A stretch of DNA of 64,000 bases from Helochares maculicollis. Taxonomy: Eukaryota; Arthropoda; Insecta; Coleoptera; Hydrophilidae. Under the pieces are notes generated by a model, which did no database searches, was not told the origin of the DNA, and worked only from the letters and a program-made list of their open reading frames with translations. Positions within the stretch are counted from its first letter, which is position 1. Each line of letters starts with the position of its first letter. The stretch is from positions 32,280 through 96,279 of the forward strand of contig JAWQRO010000005.1 in assembly GCA_033557835.1 (NCBI GenBank). Direction: 5' to 3'. Of the stretch, positions 1 to 12,789 are shown one piece after another. A program made the position numbers and the translations under genes.

Positions 1-1236
1 CTTGTTGGCTATGTCTCCGCGTTTTATGTGAGTGAAAAATATGCAGTTGCATATTCTTGCCGAATAGTATTTTTACAGTTAACATCATTGACATTTGTAT
101 TGAGCGCTTCCCATTACATTGTATAATTTTGTGGATGTACCCCGTATTATTTTGTAATTTTTTTCTAATCTCGTATAATATATCAGCGAAATGTTATTAA
201 TGCGTACAAAGGCAATGTAAATGTTAATAAATATGAGGCCACCTAAAACATGATTAACTTTATTTCTATACACAATTGTACAATACAATACCCACCAATT
301 GCAGATAAGATTGTGTAACTCATGGAAACATATAGTTAAAATCTTGTTGTTCAAAATATCAACAGACAGCAACATAAGAAATGTCTATAAGAATAGCAAA
401 TGATGATGGGACAATTCCAATTCGAAAAACTAGCCTGTGATAAAAGTTACAGTCGATTGCCAATGATGAGTGACATGGTTACTGCAGTGTAACAGATACA
501 CAAAACATTTGTGCATAATTAAATAAAAATATGGGCCTAAAATTTTGTTTTTCGTGAATAATCCGTAATCAATTTACTTTGCGCAAAACAAACATATCCT
601 CCCACTTCATTTCCGTGCGGTATTTTGGGTAACCTTTCCGGAGGTTGCATAAATCATCTGGAATTTACCCTTCTCTCCAACCTTTACACAACACAGAAAG
701 TTCTTAAGTACATAAGGCACTTTAACACCTACCTAATAAATTGTTGCTCTGACGAAACATAAAAAACTTGAAATGCAAAGAGGAATTTTGGTAGTTGTAC
801 AGCTGTATAAAACGAAATTTCTCCCTGCTGAAATGACGTTCGTTTTTAAATTGTATTGTTTGTAAACAAGTTAAATGTGCCGATTACTTATTTTTTTATT
901 TATTTACTTGTCGTACTACTAACTATTGACATCTTTTTCAAGTATTTATATTTACTGTTTATATTTTGTTATTTGTTTATGTTTTACGTCAGTTAGACTA
1001 AAATTTCTCAGCCAGAGCGGTGATTCCTGCTTTGCTATCTTTCTCTGATCTTCTAATAAATGGAGGCATTTCTAATCTTTATCCAGTATGACCGTTGGTG
1101 ACGGTTGGTTCTACGACCCTCGCAATTACTTCTACGAACGGGTTGGAGTTGTAGTATGTTGACTCATAACCATTAGTAATGGTGACAACGAATGCCAGTT
1201 GAATTTTGCACCATACATTGGTTTCTATAATTATAC
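1..1236. other. AT-rich non-coding stretch
   Basis: I see no ORF with family resemblance, no RNA gene and no recognisable repeat here. The short open frames are AT-rich and carry no motif. Confidence 0.5.
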
Positions 1237-2480
1237 AGCCTATTTCGGAATTAAGTTACAAAACTAATTGGGGTGGTAGATATAAGAAATAATAAGCGAT
1301 AGGTTTTTGTTTGCATTTTGAGGCTTAATTAATAACCGAGATATTAATTACATGTACATGTTACGAGCCATTGGCGGAATTTCCTATGACGTCGTTGGTC
1401 GAAGATGGACACATTTTATTGCTATTTCAAAGATTTCCCTTCTTTTCTACGCTTACTGCAGCTGGATTCGAACAAAGGAAATAATAATAAAAAATCTTGT
1501 TGAAAAGAAATATAGACAAGCGAAAAAAGTTAATAGTCTATAAAATTTCAATCGAAGCGGAAAGACAAGGACATTTGTGGTAAATTTTTAACTAATATTT
1601 TCATTTCTATGTATTTTATTCATTATTTACGATTATGCAAGTTCGAAACTAGAAAGGTATAAGTATTATTCAAAGAATGAAGCTTGTGTTAACATGTAAA
1701 TCATCTGACCCTATTAAATACGAAATAAAAAAGAAACGTCCTTTTTATAGTGGCTAAAATCATATAAATGAAAGCGCATACTGGGCTACTCTAAAACCTA
1801 CAAAAAACCCAGCGCAATAAATTACTGCCACAGAGGCAAGAGAAGCTCCACTTGTTTACTAGCGCTTTTATTTGATTCTATATGTTAAATTCAACGGCAT
1901 CTAATAAGATATTCAATTTATATCTATTTTACAATTTACTTTATTTGATATTTAACAATTTTTGTATTCTTAGTATAATAATGATAGTGTATTTGAACAC
2001 AAATAATTTATGCTTGTGCGTTTAATTTAAGTCGCTTTAGATTTAAAACTAAAAAGCTAAAATAAATACAATTTGTTATTGACAAAGACTTACTATTGCA
2101 ATTTTGTTCTGACTACTTTTCACTTTACAAATATGAATTAGTTTGCGATGCACGATATAATCACCTTTCTTGCGGCGGAAGATGGTAACAGAGAGTGAAA
2201 TTTTCCCAAGGTCACGCGCTGTCTTCTGCAACGCGCCGCAATAAAATTTGACTTTAATGATTGTTTATGTTCATTTCTTTCTATTTCACAAGGAAGGTTG
2301 CCGTTCATGAAAAAATTTAATTACGTGATTTTGATGGATCCAACGATCCTAAGATAAAGGTGACGTTAGTTAGCGATGTATGATGTAATCGTTTTTCTTG
2401 CGGCGGAAGATAGTAAAGCGATTTTTTTTTCGAGGACACGTTCTGTATACAACCTTAAATTTGCTCAACGGTGAATGAAT
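1237..2480 (+). repeat. Composite dispersed repeat, copy A (with internal tandem)
   Basis: The first ~500 bases align closely with 30187-30660. Shared tracts include GGGGTGGTAGATATAAG and AAATAATAAGCGAT followed by a GTTTTTGTTTGCAT block. The distal part (from about 2141) holds two diverged tandem units starting near 2141 and 2370 (TTTGCGATG / TTAGCGATG followed by TGATGTAATCG-like and TTGCGGCGGAAGAT). The order is the same as in copy B. A short frame (about 1450-1540) is partly conserved with copy B, but both are interrupted. The unit could be a non-autonomous transposon, for example a Helitron-like element carrying a tandem core, but I saw no diagnostic ends. Confidence 0.7.
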
Positions 2481-2817
2481 AATAATAATATTAAAAATAC
2501 ACTAGAACGAAATTAATCACAATGCGATCGTGTTAGATAAAAAGGAAATGTATTCGTTCAACATTTAGTATGTAAAGTATAAAAGTATTTACGGTTTTAT
2601 ATAATTGTAAACACCAACTATCCTAAGATGCGTTACAGTAGAGAGTATTTATTTTGCAGCTTTCGAAATTTCGATACTTTTCTTATTGTTACAAACTATT
2701 TAATACTAAGTTTCTAGCACAGAACGTAAATTATCAAACGTTCGTTGTATTTTAAGAGGTGACACTTTTCAATCTGGCACCAGATACTCCACTTCCTCAC
2801 CTTTTTTGCATAAATTA
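2481..2817. other. Spacer, nothing recognised
   Basis: AT-rich sequence between the composite repeat and mariner copy 1. It ends in the TA dinucleotide (2816-2817) that flanks the mariner. Confidence 0.4.
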
Positions 2818-4036
2818 CTAAGTTATCCAATAAGTCTTACGGTTTGGTAATAAAAATAAAAGTTTATGGTTTGAAATACACTTTATTATTCAGTATAGTT
2901 TACCTGAACATCAACACACTTGTTCCAATGAGATTACAATTTATGAATGCCATTCTTAAAGTGAGAATCTGGGAGGGCTGCAAAATACGCTGCCACATTT
3001 GTTATGACTTCATTAATTCATGAAAAATTGTTTCCACGCATGAATTTTGTTAGGATGGGCAGAAGGCTCTAGGGGTTAAATCTCGCGAATACTCTGGATT
3101 CTTCAAAAATTCGAACTTTAATTCATGGATTTTAGCCATTGTCAAAATGCTCTTGTCACACGGGGCATTGTCCCGATGAAAAAGGATTTTTTTTCTTCTG
3201 TTGGTCTAAAAGGTTACAATAATATTCCTCATTTATTGTCTTACCAGTTTGCAAGCAATTCACAAATTAAATTCCTTTCGCATTGAAAAAATCTGATGCT
3301 AACATCGTCTTGGCTGCTTTTTGGACACGAAGTCATTTCGGAGCCGAAGAATCAGGCTCACACAACTTTTTAGACGCTTGTTTTGATTCAGAATCATGAT
3401 GATAGACTCATGTCTAATCTATAGTGAGGAGTCGTCGCACAAAATGTATTTTATCTTTTCGAAAAGGCCCCAAATGTTGTTGAGAAAGTCGCATTCGAAT
3501 GTGTTTGTGATAGCGAATGCGGCACCCATTGTGCCTACAGCCTTATGAAACCCAATACTTCAGTCAAAATATTGCTTACACTGCCCAATGAGAGACCTAA
3601 TGTAGGGCTTCTACTAAATCTCTTTCAGTTACTCGACGATTTTCCAAAATGATATCCTGTATTTTTCTTCGATTTTAGATGCTGTAGCTGTTTTGGATGT
3701 GTTTGACGTGGTTTATCGTCAATGATTGTACGACCACGTTTAAATTTAAGTTACTCATCTTTCTACTGTACTAATTGTAGGCGAAGAGTCCTTACACGTT
3801 GTCAACATTTGTTCATAAATCGCCTTTGCTTTTAAACCTTCCAAAAATAAAAATTCGATTTTTCCATTGTAAATAAGACACGTCGATACCAAATAGCTTG
3901 TTAACAAAGAATGAATGGACAGATTGAAATGAAACTTCACATACGTTGATATGACGAGTGTACCAACATAACAAAAATAATTTAGCCTTGTAGAAACGCT
4001 TTTTTTATCTAATCGAAAATTTTATGAACAACCTAG
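2818..4036 (-). mobile_element. Mariner element, family A copy 1 (near full length, dead)
   Basis: A 1219 bp element flanked by TA on both sides (2816-2817 and 4037-4038). Its ends are diverged inverted repeats: the right end read on the minus strand starts CTAGGTTGTTCATAAA and the left end starts CTAAGTTATCCAATAAG. The minus strand begins with an N-terminal transposase segment near 3940-3755 that has the mariner helix-turn-helix pattern (FLFLEGLKAKAIYEQML, then STVER). It ends near 2880 with sequence shared with the C-terminal end of other copies. Many stops and frameshifts interrupt the frame. Its length matches the usual ~1.3 kb of mariner. Confidence 0.88.
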
Positions 4037-6784
4037 TACGTTATGACGAAATTTCACAACCGCAGCCGGATACATAAAGTCTTTAATAACTCTCCATTAC
4101 CCGGAAATATGCATTCTCCAAGAACCAACTCCCAGGATAAAACATTAGCTGCATCTATTTCTCTTGTACATTCGCAACAAGGGCATGAACGGGAGGCTGT
4201 TACTTAGCAACCATACAGGTAAGTAGTGGGTTAGTGACCTACCTTACTAGGAAATCGACAATTCTCAAAATTATTGGTCCTGACGTTTCCAGTAATTTTC
4301 TGGTAATTTCTATAGTTCCTTGCAATGCTCTCTCGAGGATGTTCCCGTAATTTAATTTCGCTACATTTAGTACGGGCCATTTAAACTGTCGGCCTTAAAA
4401 TGTGAACGTCCCAGGGGATTGCATCTAGTACTGCAAGTTTTAGTGAATGGGGTTGAAACAAGAACGCAAAATCCGGGCATTAGGTCATCAACCCGAGATG
4501 TGACCTACATCGTCAAGTATCAACGCTCGACGGTCGTGTCTGCAATTCTCTCACCCTCTCATCCACTTGTATTCAATCCTGCCGGAGTTTTCCCGATAAC
4601 ACAATCAACTTTCGAGGGAAGTGGATCAACACCCTGAATCAATAAATTGGCCGCAATTAATTCTGTTTTCGTTCGTAGAAGCCGATATACTACTAACCGG
4701 CGTTATCAAGTGTTTAAACATTAAAATTCAAGCAAATTGAAAGGGCTTAAGGATATATCGTAAATCGAAAATTTATAGATCATACTTCATACATTCAGCA
4801 TGCAGCCTTTTTCAAGTTTATATTTTCGTGGATACCAGCTAGAAGATCACGTTTTACCTATAAGCTAGAAACTCATTTAGTTCAATGTTTTTTTTCTCGT
4901 GTTTTATGCATTCCATCGTTTATATTTCATGATTCCCAGAACATAATGTTGAAAGGTATATTCATAATTCAAAGCCTCAAAATGTAAACTTCCTACTCTT
5001 TCCCACTCCCACACCAGCGTTGCGAATTCATTTTCCCATTGAAACTGCCTCCAAGAATCTAAAGCAACGGCAACATTGCTTTGCAACAGGCCACTTTCCA
5101 AAAAGTTCTTAGATAACATTAATCAGAAACTACCCTCCTAAGCATAAGAATATAAAAGTGGTGGGTAATTTTTTTGTGGAAAAGCCGTTTTAATTCTACC
5201 CGTTATGTGCTGAGCTTTACTTTTTCATTTCCCATAAATTTCCCCGGGCAAAGTGAACGTGACCATAGTCAAGGCCGATTTTCAGACGAATTTACTGCCC
5301 TTTGTAATTAATTCGTGCAATTAAACAATTATTAGCATTTCCCAACAGTCGCGAGGGTGATTTAGCGATTAAACCGATAATAGCTGTAAAACACCACGTT
5401 TACCCTTCGTACCAATTTTAACCAAGCTTATTTTGCAGCGTTTTGCTCGTAATCAAGGCAAATTTAACGGGTAGAGAGTTCGATTAAGGTCGTCACGAAA
5501 GAAGAGGAAGAGGATAAAATCGAATCTGGCGGGCGATGAATCAAACGATGAGTCATGTCGGCCAACCAAGGTCGACTTCAAAGCTTCGTGCTTTCAAAAC
5601 TAACCCAGATATACGATCAGATGCTTCAGCAGCAATAAAGAAAAAATAACTGGATGGATGAAAAGCCTCGCATGTCCAAGGCCAGTTCCACGACGATTGT
5701 GCCAGCTCTGACAGATTTCCGAGAATTTCCACCCCGTTGATTTGAGTCGTCGCTTTCATTTCTTTGAATGACGCAAGGAAATGCTGCTAAATGTGATGAC
5801 CCTGGGAAGACTGATTCTTTTATATCACGCCTAAAGTTTTCCTTCTCATTTTACTCGGCATTAGCATTGTAATTTATGTTTATTGTCGCCCTTTGAGTAT
5901 ATTTGTCAACGGGAAAACCAATTTTTTTCGCAATAAGTTTGCAGAAATCTTGTATGTTGAACTTGGGAGTTTCAAGCGGATACACCGGAGGAAATTAAGT
6001 CGAGTATTTCGTTTAATTAAATCGAGTGCGTTGGTATGTAGGAAGGTGACCTTTCAATTTTTGAATTAATATGTCTATTTAAGCGTAAACTATTACATTT
6101 CACCCAGAGTATTGACAACCCACACGTATTTTGCCCACCGTGTAAGTTTTTTCATGCTAGGGAATGAACTGCAGCTTGTCAATGTTGGAAATAATAAATG
6201 CGTTAATTTATTCAATGTGTGTTTATTTTGCGTACATTTTCCAATTTTATTTACCTTGCGTTGTTTTGAATATAGATTAGTTTTGAAATTTGTGGACTTT
6301 GGCTATTATTACAATGTATCCAATTTTATTTCTTTTCTAATTGAACCGAATTTTTCACCACATTTTTAATCGTGCTATTCATAGCTGTGTTATATAGAGC
6401 CAGCCAATTGTCTTGGGGCAGTGAAATAATACATAAACAAAGCAATTTAGAACGATATATTCCAATTATGAGTTGTTTTACTAGAAAGACGAAAAGTAAT
6501 TTCACTGTAGTTATTTTGACTGAAGTTTATTTTCGGACATATTTGGAAACGAACTAACTTAGTTGAAAAGGAATCCTGTATTTTTATCGTCCTACAACAA
6601 AATAAACAATTTTTATTATTTTTTACCTAATTTCACATATGTTAGTTTGTTTAAAAAGTTTTGTCAGTTTTTATGACTACTTTAAACTGTTTTATCTCAG
6701 CGAATACTTATTCAATTTAATGGAAATAAGCGCAATTTGAATCAGTGCACTTTTGCCAACGTAACAGAAGTCGATTAATTCCGC
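4037..6784. other. Intergenic stretch without a recognisable gene
   Basis: Several blocks of somewhat higher GC (about 4080-4640 and 5460-5760) stand out from the AT-rich surroundings. Their open frames show no domain or codon signal I recognise. They could be old repeat remnants or conserved non-coding DNA. No RNA gene was seen. Confidence 0.4.
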
Positions 6785-7560
6785 CGGCTTAAAAATTGGG
6801 ATTTAATGAAGTCAACGATGGCTATTGTTGCTTGGTCCTGTATGGTGAAGGCTTTACCGGTGAGAAAGTCATCGAAGTGTTAGAAAAGATGGTAGTTGGC
6901 TGGCAGGAGGTCTGGGAAGTATGGTGGATGAGGCAGAACTTCGACGCTCAATTCGTTTAATATTCGGACAGTGATTTGTGAAACGTGAGGATAGGCATTG
7001 TCGTGGAGTACAATTGGACTCCTTGTGTTGACCACTGCCGGCTGCTGTTGACGCAATTTTAGCTACATTTCGTCGATTTCTTCAAAATAGGACTCTATTG
7101 TATTGATTTGGCCCGGTTTTAGGAAGATATAGTGAATCACACCCGCCACAGTAACCACGGTAATTTTTTTGTGAACTGTCGCCTCTGGGAAGTGCCTGAG
7201 TGGCTCATCCAAACACTGTAATGAACATATCATGTTGTAGAGGATCTATTTTTTATCATATGTGACGATCCGATCCAAAAAAAGAATCGTTTTGGTTGCG
7301 CAGAGGCAACGAAAAACAGACCTTGAAAAGTGCTTTTTGACCTTTCCAGTACGTTTCAAACCATCAAAAACTACATGGGAGCTGACGCACAGTCCTTCCG
7401 GTATCCCACGCACTGTTTGTCCTTGGTCACTCTCCACCATGGTCCTCAAATCTTCGTTCTGGATTAGTCTAGGTCGAAGACTTCAGGGCCCAACCTCGAA
7501 GCGCTTTGATTGTATTTGAATTTGTAGAGAATAATTGGCCAAAAAGCACTTAACGACATT
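6785..7560 (-). mobile_element. Mariner fragment, cecropia/Hsmar1-like lineage
   Basis: Read on the minus strand, this encodes most of a mariner transposase related to the Hsmar1/SETMAR (cecropia) type. In order: a second DNA-binding segment and linker (TMVESDQGQTVRGI, then GKVKKH) at about 7440-7320; the first catalytic block (FLDRIVTYDKK, where the family usually has a TCDEKW-type motif) near 7270; a VIHYIFLKPG block near 7130; the second catalytic block (IVLHDNAYPHVSQ) near 7010; and the third (HPPYFPDLLP) near 6930. The second and third aspartates are present, but stops and frameshifts break the frame. I did not find matching terminal repeats. This is a different lineage from family A. 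Confidence 0.8.
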
Positions 7561-8233
7561 ATATAAAAATATGCTGAAAAGAGGCAAAATACTAACATTT
7601 AGAAAAAAAGAACAGCATCAATATATAGAGTACAAAATTCTCCATCGATCAATATATACCACTACACAGTAGAATATTTGTTGAGATGTAGAGCTGCAAA
7701 AACACACATTAAAACGAATAAAAGAACCTAATATTTGTAGGCGACAGACATTTATGGCATTTCATGGCTGCCTCTATAAATATTGAAAAACAAAATACAG
7801 TCAGCTGAATTGTATAATTTAATTTAAAAAGTTCTTAAATGTTCACATGCGATATTAATACATTTTTGGAAGCACAACGATTGCGTTAACGTAATTTTCT
7901 TTAAAACGATCGTTTAAAATCCTGTAAGATTAGTAATAAGGGTATAAAAGTATTGTAGCAAGTGTGAAAATTTCTAATATCTCGATATAAATTGTTTTGT
8001 TGAGAACGATGTTAAAATATTTTAAAATCTGCATTTTCTATTTTTATATAAAAACTGTAATAACGGACCAATTTTCCTCAAATTCTCGTATGATCGAATT
8101 TTAAGAGCTAATGATTCAATAAACTATTCTAATATACCGTGTCTATTTTATGAGGGTTATGGTTCCTCTTGTACATTACTCTGAAATATTGTTTTACCTT
8201 TCTCTTTCTGGGGCATGTACACACCATTCAATA
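7561..8233. other. Spacer, nothing recognised
   Basis: AT-rich sequence between two mariner remnants. It ends in TA immediately before mariner copy 2. Confidence 0.4.
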
Positions 8234-9070
8234 CTAAGTTGTTCAATAAGATTTTGTGTCGATAAGAAAGGGCGTTGCTACTAGCTTAACTTTTTTATGT
8301 TGTTACACTCTTCATATAAACGTACGTGAAGTTTCATTTCAATCTCTCATTTAATTCTATGTTCACAAGCCATTTAGTATCAACGGGCCACAGTATTTTT
8401 TACAATAGAAAAATCAACTATCGTGCAGTGCAGTTTTATTTTTGGAAGGTTTAAAAGCAAAAGAAATTTAAGAACAAATGTTTAAAGTGTATAAGGACCC
8501 TTCGCCTTCAATTATTACAGGAGAAAGATGGGCTGCTGAAGTTAAATGTGGTCGTAAAAGCCTTGAAGACGATCCACGCAAAGGACGTCAAAAAATAGCA
8601 ACAACACCATCCTAGGCATCACAGTAGATAGTGTATGTAATATTCTGACTGAAGTACTGGGTGCTGTATTCGCTAACAATGGAACAAAAACACATTCGAA
8701 TGCGAGTTTCTCAGCAATATTTAGAGCGTTTTCGAAAGGTTAAAGTGGATTTTGTGCATTGATTTATCATTATGGATGAGACTTGGGTCTATCACTATGA
8801 TCTAGAATCAATAGAAGAGGCTAAAGAGTGGTGTGAACCTGGTTTTTCGGCTCCAAAATGAGTTTTGAATATTATTTTAACCTTTTAGACCAGCTGAAGG
8901 AAAAATTCTTTTCCAGGCCTGAAAAAAATTATACGTGGAAAGCGTTTTTCATCAAATGACGAGGTTATAACAGATGTGGAAGCGTATTTTGTAGCGCTTC
9001 CAGATTCTCACTTCAGGGATGGACTTCATAAATTGGAAACTTGTTGGAACAAGTGTATTGATGTATTTGC
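8234..9070 (+). mobile_element. Mariner element, family A copy 2 (3' truncated)
   Basis: The left terminal repeat CTAAGTTGTTCAATAAG follows TA at 8232-8233. Transposase remnants run in order on the + strand: the N-terminal DNA-binding segment (8430-8560), the region around the first aspartate (MDETWVYHYD at about 8770-8800), and the C-terminal block (RFSS-like, then DSHFRDGLHKLE, near 8950-9040). Much of the middle, including the second catalytic block, is deleted. The homology fades near 9070 and no right terminal repeat is present. Confidence 0.85.
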
Positions 9071-12000
9071 AGTTTTGAATATAAACATTCTGCCGAGGAA
9101 ATCAAAAGTCGAATTATTTCGGTTTTTAATTATTCGAGGCTATAAACAGCATTAGTGAAAAATTGTAATGCATATTATGGAATTAAAAAGAACCTGCGGA
9201 ATTTGGGACATTAGCTACTACTCGAAGGCATTATTAACAAGAACGCCCAAAAATACATATCCATGGTAATAAAAAATTAGTCGGTGACTCATCCAATATA
9301 ATTATCCCATTATGTCCCCATTACTGTAACAATCTAATTGAGTAAATACCAGGTTAAGTGTCATATCGTTTGATGGAAATTGAAAGGCAATTGTAACGCA
9401 CTTATGAATCACTCATGATTTTTTTGCGCATTTATACTAGTATGCACGTAATTGGTGCAATCTAGGGGCGGTCCTAAGAGCTGCACGCTTTGTTAATTTT
9501 CCTTACCTTACCAATCTTGCCATGCTAATGAGCTTTGGAAAAAGTAGGTTACATATTTTCTTTTTCTAAATTGATACTATCGTGCTCACAGGATTTTTTT
9601 ATTGCTTGAAAATCGGTGCTGGCTAGAACAATATTAATGTTTTGCAAAATTTTGCCACGCAAGGGACGAGGTGCGACCTTGCTGTCGATCAATGGTTTGG
9701 CAGGAGGGCGCACTTACAGCGGTTTGTCGTGTCGATCTCTTTACCCTTTCTGGCGGCTCGAAAGTTTCGAAGGCAATTTATAAAGTCGAAGTTCGGGGTA
9801 ATTGGGGTGTAATGCAGTTAGTTGATTGATGATGATCGCATAACACAAATAACATCGTGGGGTATAGCTAATGCCTTTGCAGTAATTACTTTCCAGGGGA
9901 ATCAATCTGTTGTATGCTAAGCACTTGGTTGAGAAGATGCTATATCATCTCCTGTTCAGTCGTGTTGAGGGCTGTTTTATAAGCAGCTAGCACGCTTAAG
10001 GACGGGCTTAATCAATTAACTTTGCTCAATATTTCAGTATGCTGATCAACTTGATTGCCCTTTCCTAGTACATTATGGTACCAACAAAGAGAAAATGCAA
10101 CCTTTGCCGACACAAATAGATGTTTTTATTGATAAACAATTTTTTTTATCCTTTTATTGTACATAATGTTTCCGTGCCGTGCCAGATATTCTTCGAAGTT
10201 AATTTAACAATACCAGGAATAATAATTTTATTTCAGTCTATTTAATATGACGATAAATCAATACAGAAATATAGGTAGTATTTGATTAAAACTCGTTTAC
10301 TGTCTCCCTTATTTTCACTTCACATTTATTATTTTTAAATCATATTAATTGCGAAATGCAAAAAGCAAAATATCGCTAAAGATGCCGGACTGAAGCACAT
10401 TAACACCATTTTTTTTACATCTTATTTCTTGTACATGAATTTTAGGCGTTCGCCTAAGTGAGATTTCTCTAATGAGACCCTGAGGGTGTAAAAACTTATG
10501 CGTGCCTGAAACAAACTGATGATTTACTTTAGCGGCACGCTACACAAAAACGAAGAGAACAAGGCAAACGACCTTTAAAATAATGTGCAGTAATTACTTT
10601 AATTATGTTAGGGATTTTGAGGGTTGTATGCTTCGCCCTCTTCGGTGAAAATGCCATGTTTTCTAGCGCCCTGTCCATGAAGGCCGCTCAAACCAAAGCG
10701 GTTGTTTGTAAACACCTGCAATTTTGCTCATCTGCGCAGGAAATATTCTCGAAGAGATGTTTCATAATAAATTATTAAACAACCTTTTCAACAAGCCTGC
10801 CATTAACACTAAAATCTGTACGTAAAATTAATTAAAAGTAATTTGATGATTCTAAGGTATCGTATCAACGTTACACAGTGCGTGATCAAAGGGATATTTA
10901 TCTCAAGCAACATGCCAATAACAATGTGTTTATTCAGATTTTATGCTATGTAACATGAAATTATTCTAACAGTATATGCGGTTTATAATTGGGAATAATA
11001 AATATAATACGAAATTTTGAGGTTGCTATCAAATTTCCAGGAAAAGAAACTACTTTTCATATACGATGTTCAGTTTGACTTTAGTTTATGGAAATAAATT
11101 CCAGTCCATCTTGAAAAATGGACATTCGCTCCTTTCAAAAACCTTTTCTACGGAATAAAAAAGATTAGGGTAGAAGAGCTTTAGTTACGCAAGTGTTTTT
11201 TTTTGCGAAGTCTGCCTCCGAGAGATATATGATATAACAGAAAAATCGATTTAAAAGTAGACTGCAAATTAAACGATTTAGGAGGGTGTCCCGGCCCGAG
11301 GATGAAAGTGGGAGTGCCGGGGCCCAATTTGTGATTGATATCTTTCCACTGGCAATGCAAACTCGCACATACAAACAACGGAATATATTATAACTACCAT
11401 CAAAAGGTCAAAGGTAGCACGTGTAGGCGAAGGTCAGGGGTGGAAGGTAACCGTTAAAAGCCTCGCTGCAAAAGCAAAACTCAAACTAACCACGCATTCT
11501 TCTGATTTACAAACAACAATAATTTTTGATTCTGGGAAAGCAACGATATTTCGCAGAAAGTCCACAATGTCGATCAATAATGTTGTGCCCTTTTCGTCCG
11601 TGATGCAATACTCTTTCGTCATTCTTGACGTCACTTACCTTTTTAGAGTTATTCCTTACATGGTAGCCGCTTGGTAATTAATTCGTGTCGTATACGTAAA
11701 TCCTGAATATTAAATCAGTTTATTTTATATTCAAAAAGAAAGAGAGTATTTCTTTTGAATATAGGTCGCAATTGAATTCGTGTTGTCTAATATATAAAGC
11801 ATTGCTTATTTTTCGAATTTATTTGCCAAATGCCGCATAGTGCCGCCATTTTAAAATATAGCGATGCCCAGTTTGCTCCGAGGGTCTGCGTATGTGAGTT
11901 TTGTTTTACTTCAAAAACCGATTTTAGAAATGACACAAGTATAAAACAGGTTGTATCTTTTACTTACGTTGAAAAATATAACATAAAATCACATCTAACA

Positions 12001-12130
12001 TGGTCAAAATGATGCTGCAATTTTTGTAAATTAAGTGAAATGCTAAAATATAATTGTATAATTTTCCAATGATAATTAGATCTTCGTGTTAGATTCTTTC
12101 TATGAAAAGCGTTGTTTGTAAACTGATACT
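9071..12130. other. Intergenic stretch without a recognisable gene
   Basis: I see no gene. A short, very GC-rich block stands out at about 11280-11330 (CCCGGCCCG and GCCGGGGCCC within an AT-rich context). A second mildly GC-rich block is at 10640-10740. A minus-strand sequence at 11640-11625 resembles a splice donor (AAG|GTAAGT) but has no supporting exon. Confidence 0.4.
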
Positions 12131-12151
12131 TTAAGGGGGCGATACATGTAA
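12131..12151 (+). repeat. Left terminal inverted repeat of the TTAA-flanked element
   Basis: TTAA followed by GGGGGCGATACATGTAA. It pairs with 14339-14360 on the opposite strand. Confidence 0.8.
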
Positions 12152-12789
12152 CCGCCTGAAATTGGACCGTTTTCGAAAGGCTTACTTAAAAGAGAAGGGA
12201 TAAATTAATCATTTTTAAATTCATGTATTAATTATGTATTAAAATTTAAGAATCAGGTTACTACTATTATTTTTATTAAAAATTGCCGTCGTAGAAACTA
12301 ATCTCCTGAGATCAAAAATTTTGGTTTGAGCGTGTTCATAAGTCATTTATCTTTTAGTTGAACCAATAAAACAACAAAAAAGTCGAAAATTCGTAAATTG
12401 GCAAGCATCGGAAAAAAAATCGGTATTTCATTCCTTTTTTCGATAGTTTTTGGGTCAAAAATGGTACTTTTTTAAATGTTTTTTTGGCATTTTTGAAGTT
12501 CAACTAGAAGCTAATACCATAGAGAAGACGTGTGCCAATTTTAATAGTAATTGGTTCATAAGTTTTTGAGTTATCTTGCCCGCCAATTTAAAAAAAGTAG
12601 TTTCGAGAAAAACGCGTTTAAAGTTTTGAGAGACAGAAACTTTATGATTTCAGCAACTTACGAACTGGCCAGCAATTCCAGGGCCTTCGGTGTTTTAGTA
12701 GTACTCGTTTTACTTCATAAACTCTTTTTGACGTGTTTGTCTTTGGTTATCAAAGAGCTGCGGCGATTTTCTTGACTCACTCTGGTCAC

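Noticed and set aside
4225..4256. Imperfect hairpin (GGTAAGTAG ... CTACCTTAC)
   Set aside because: The stem is short and mismatched, with no precursor-like extension. Not supported as a microRNA.
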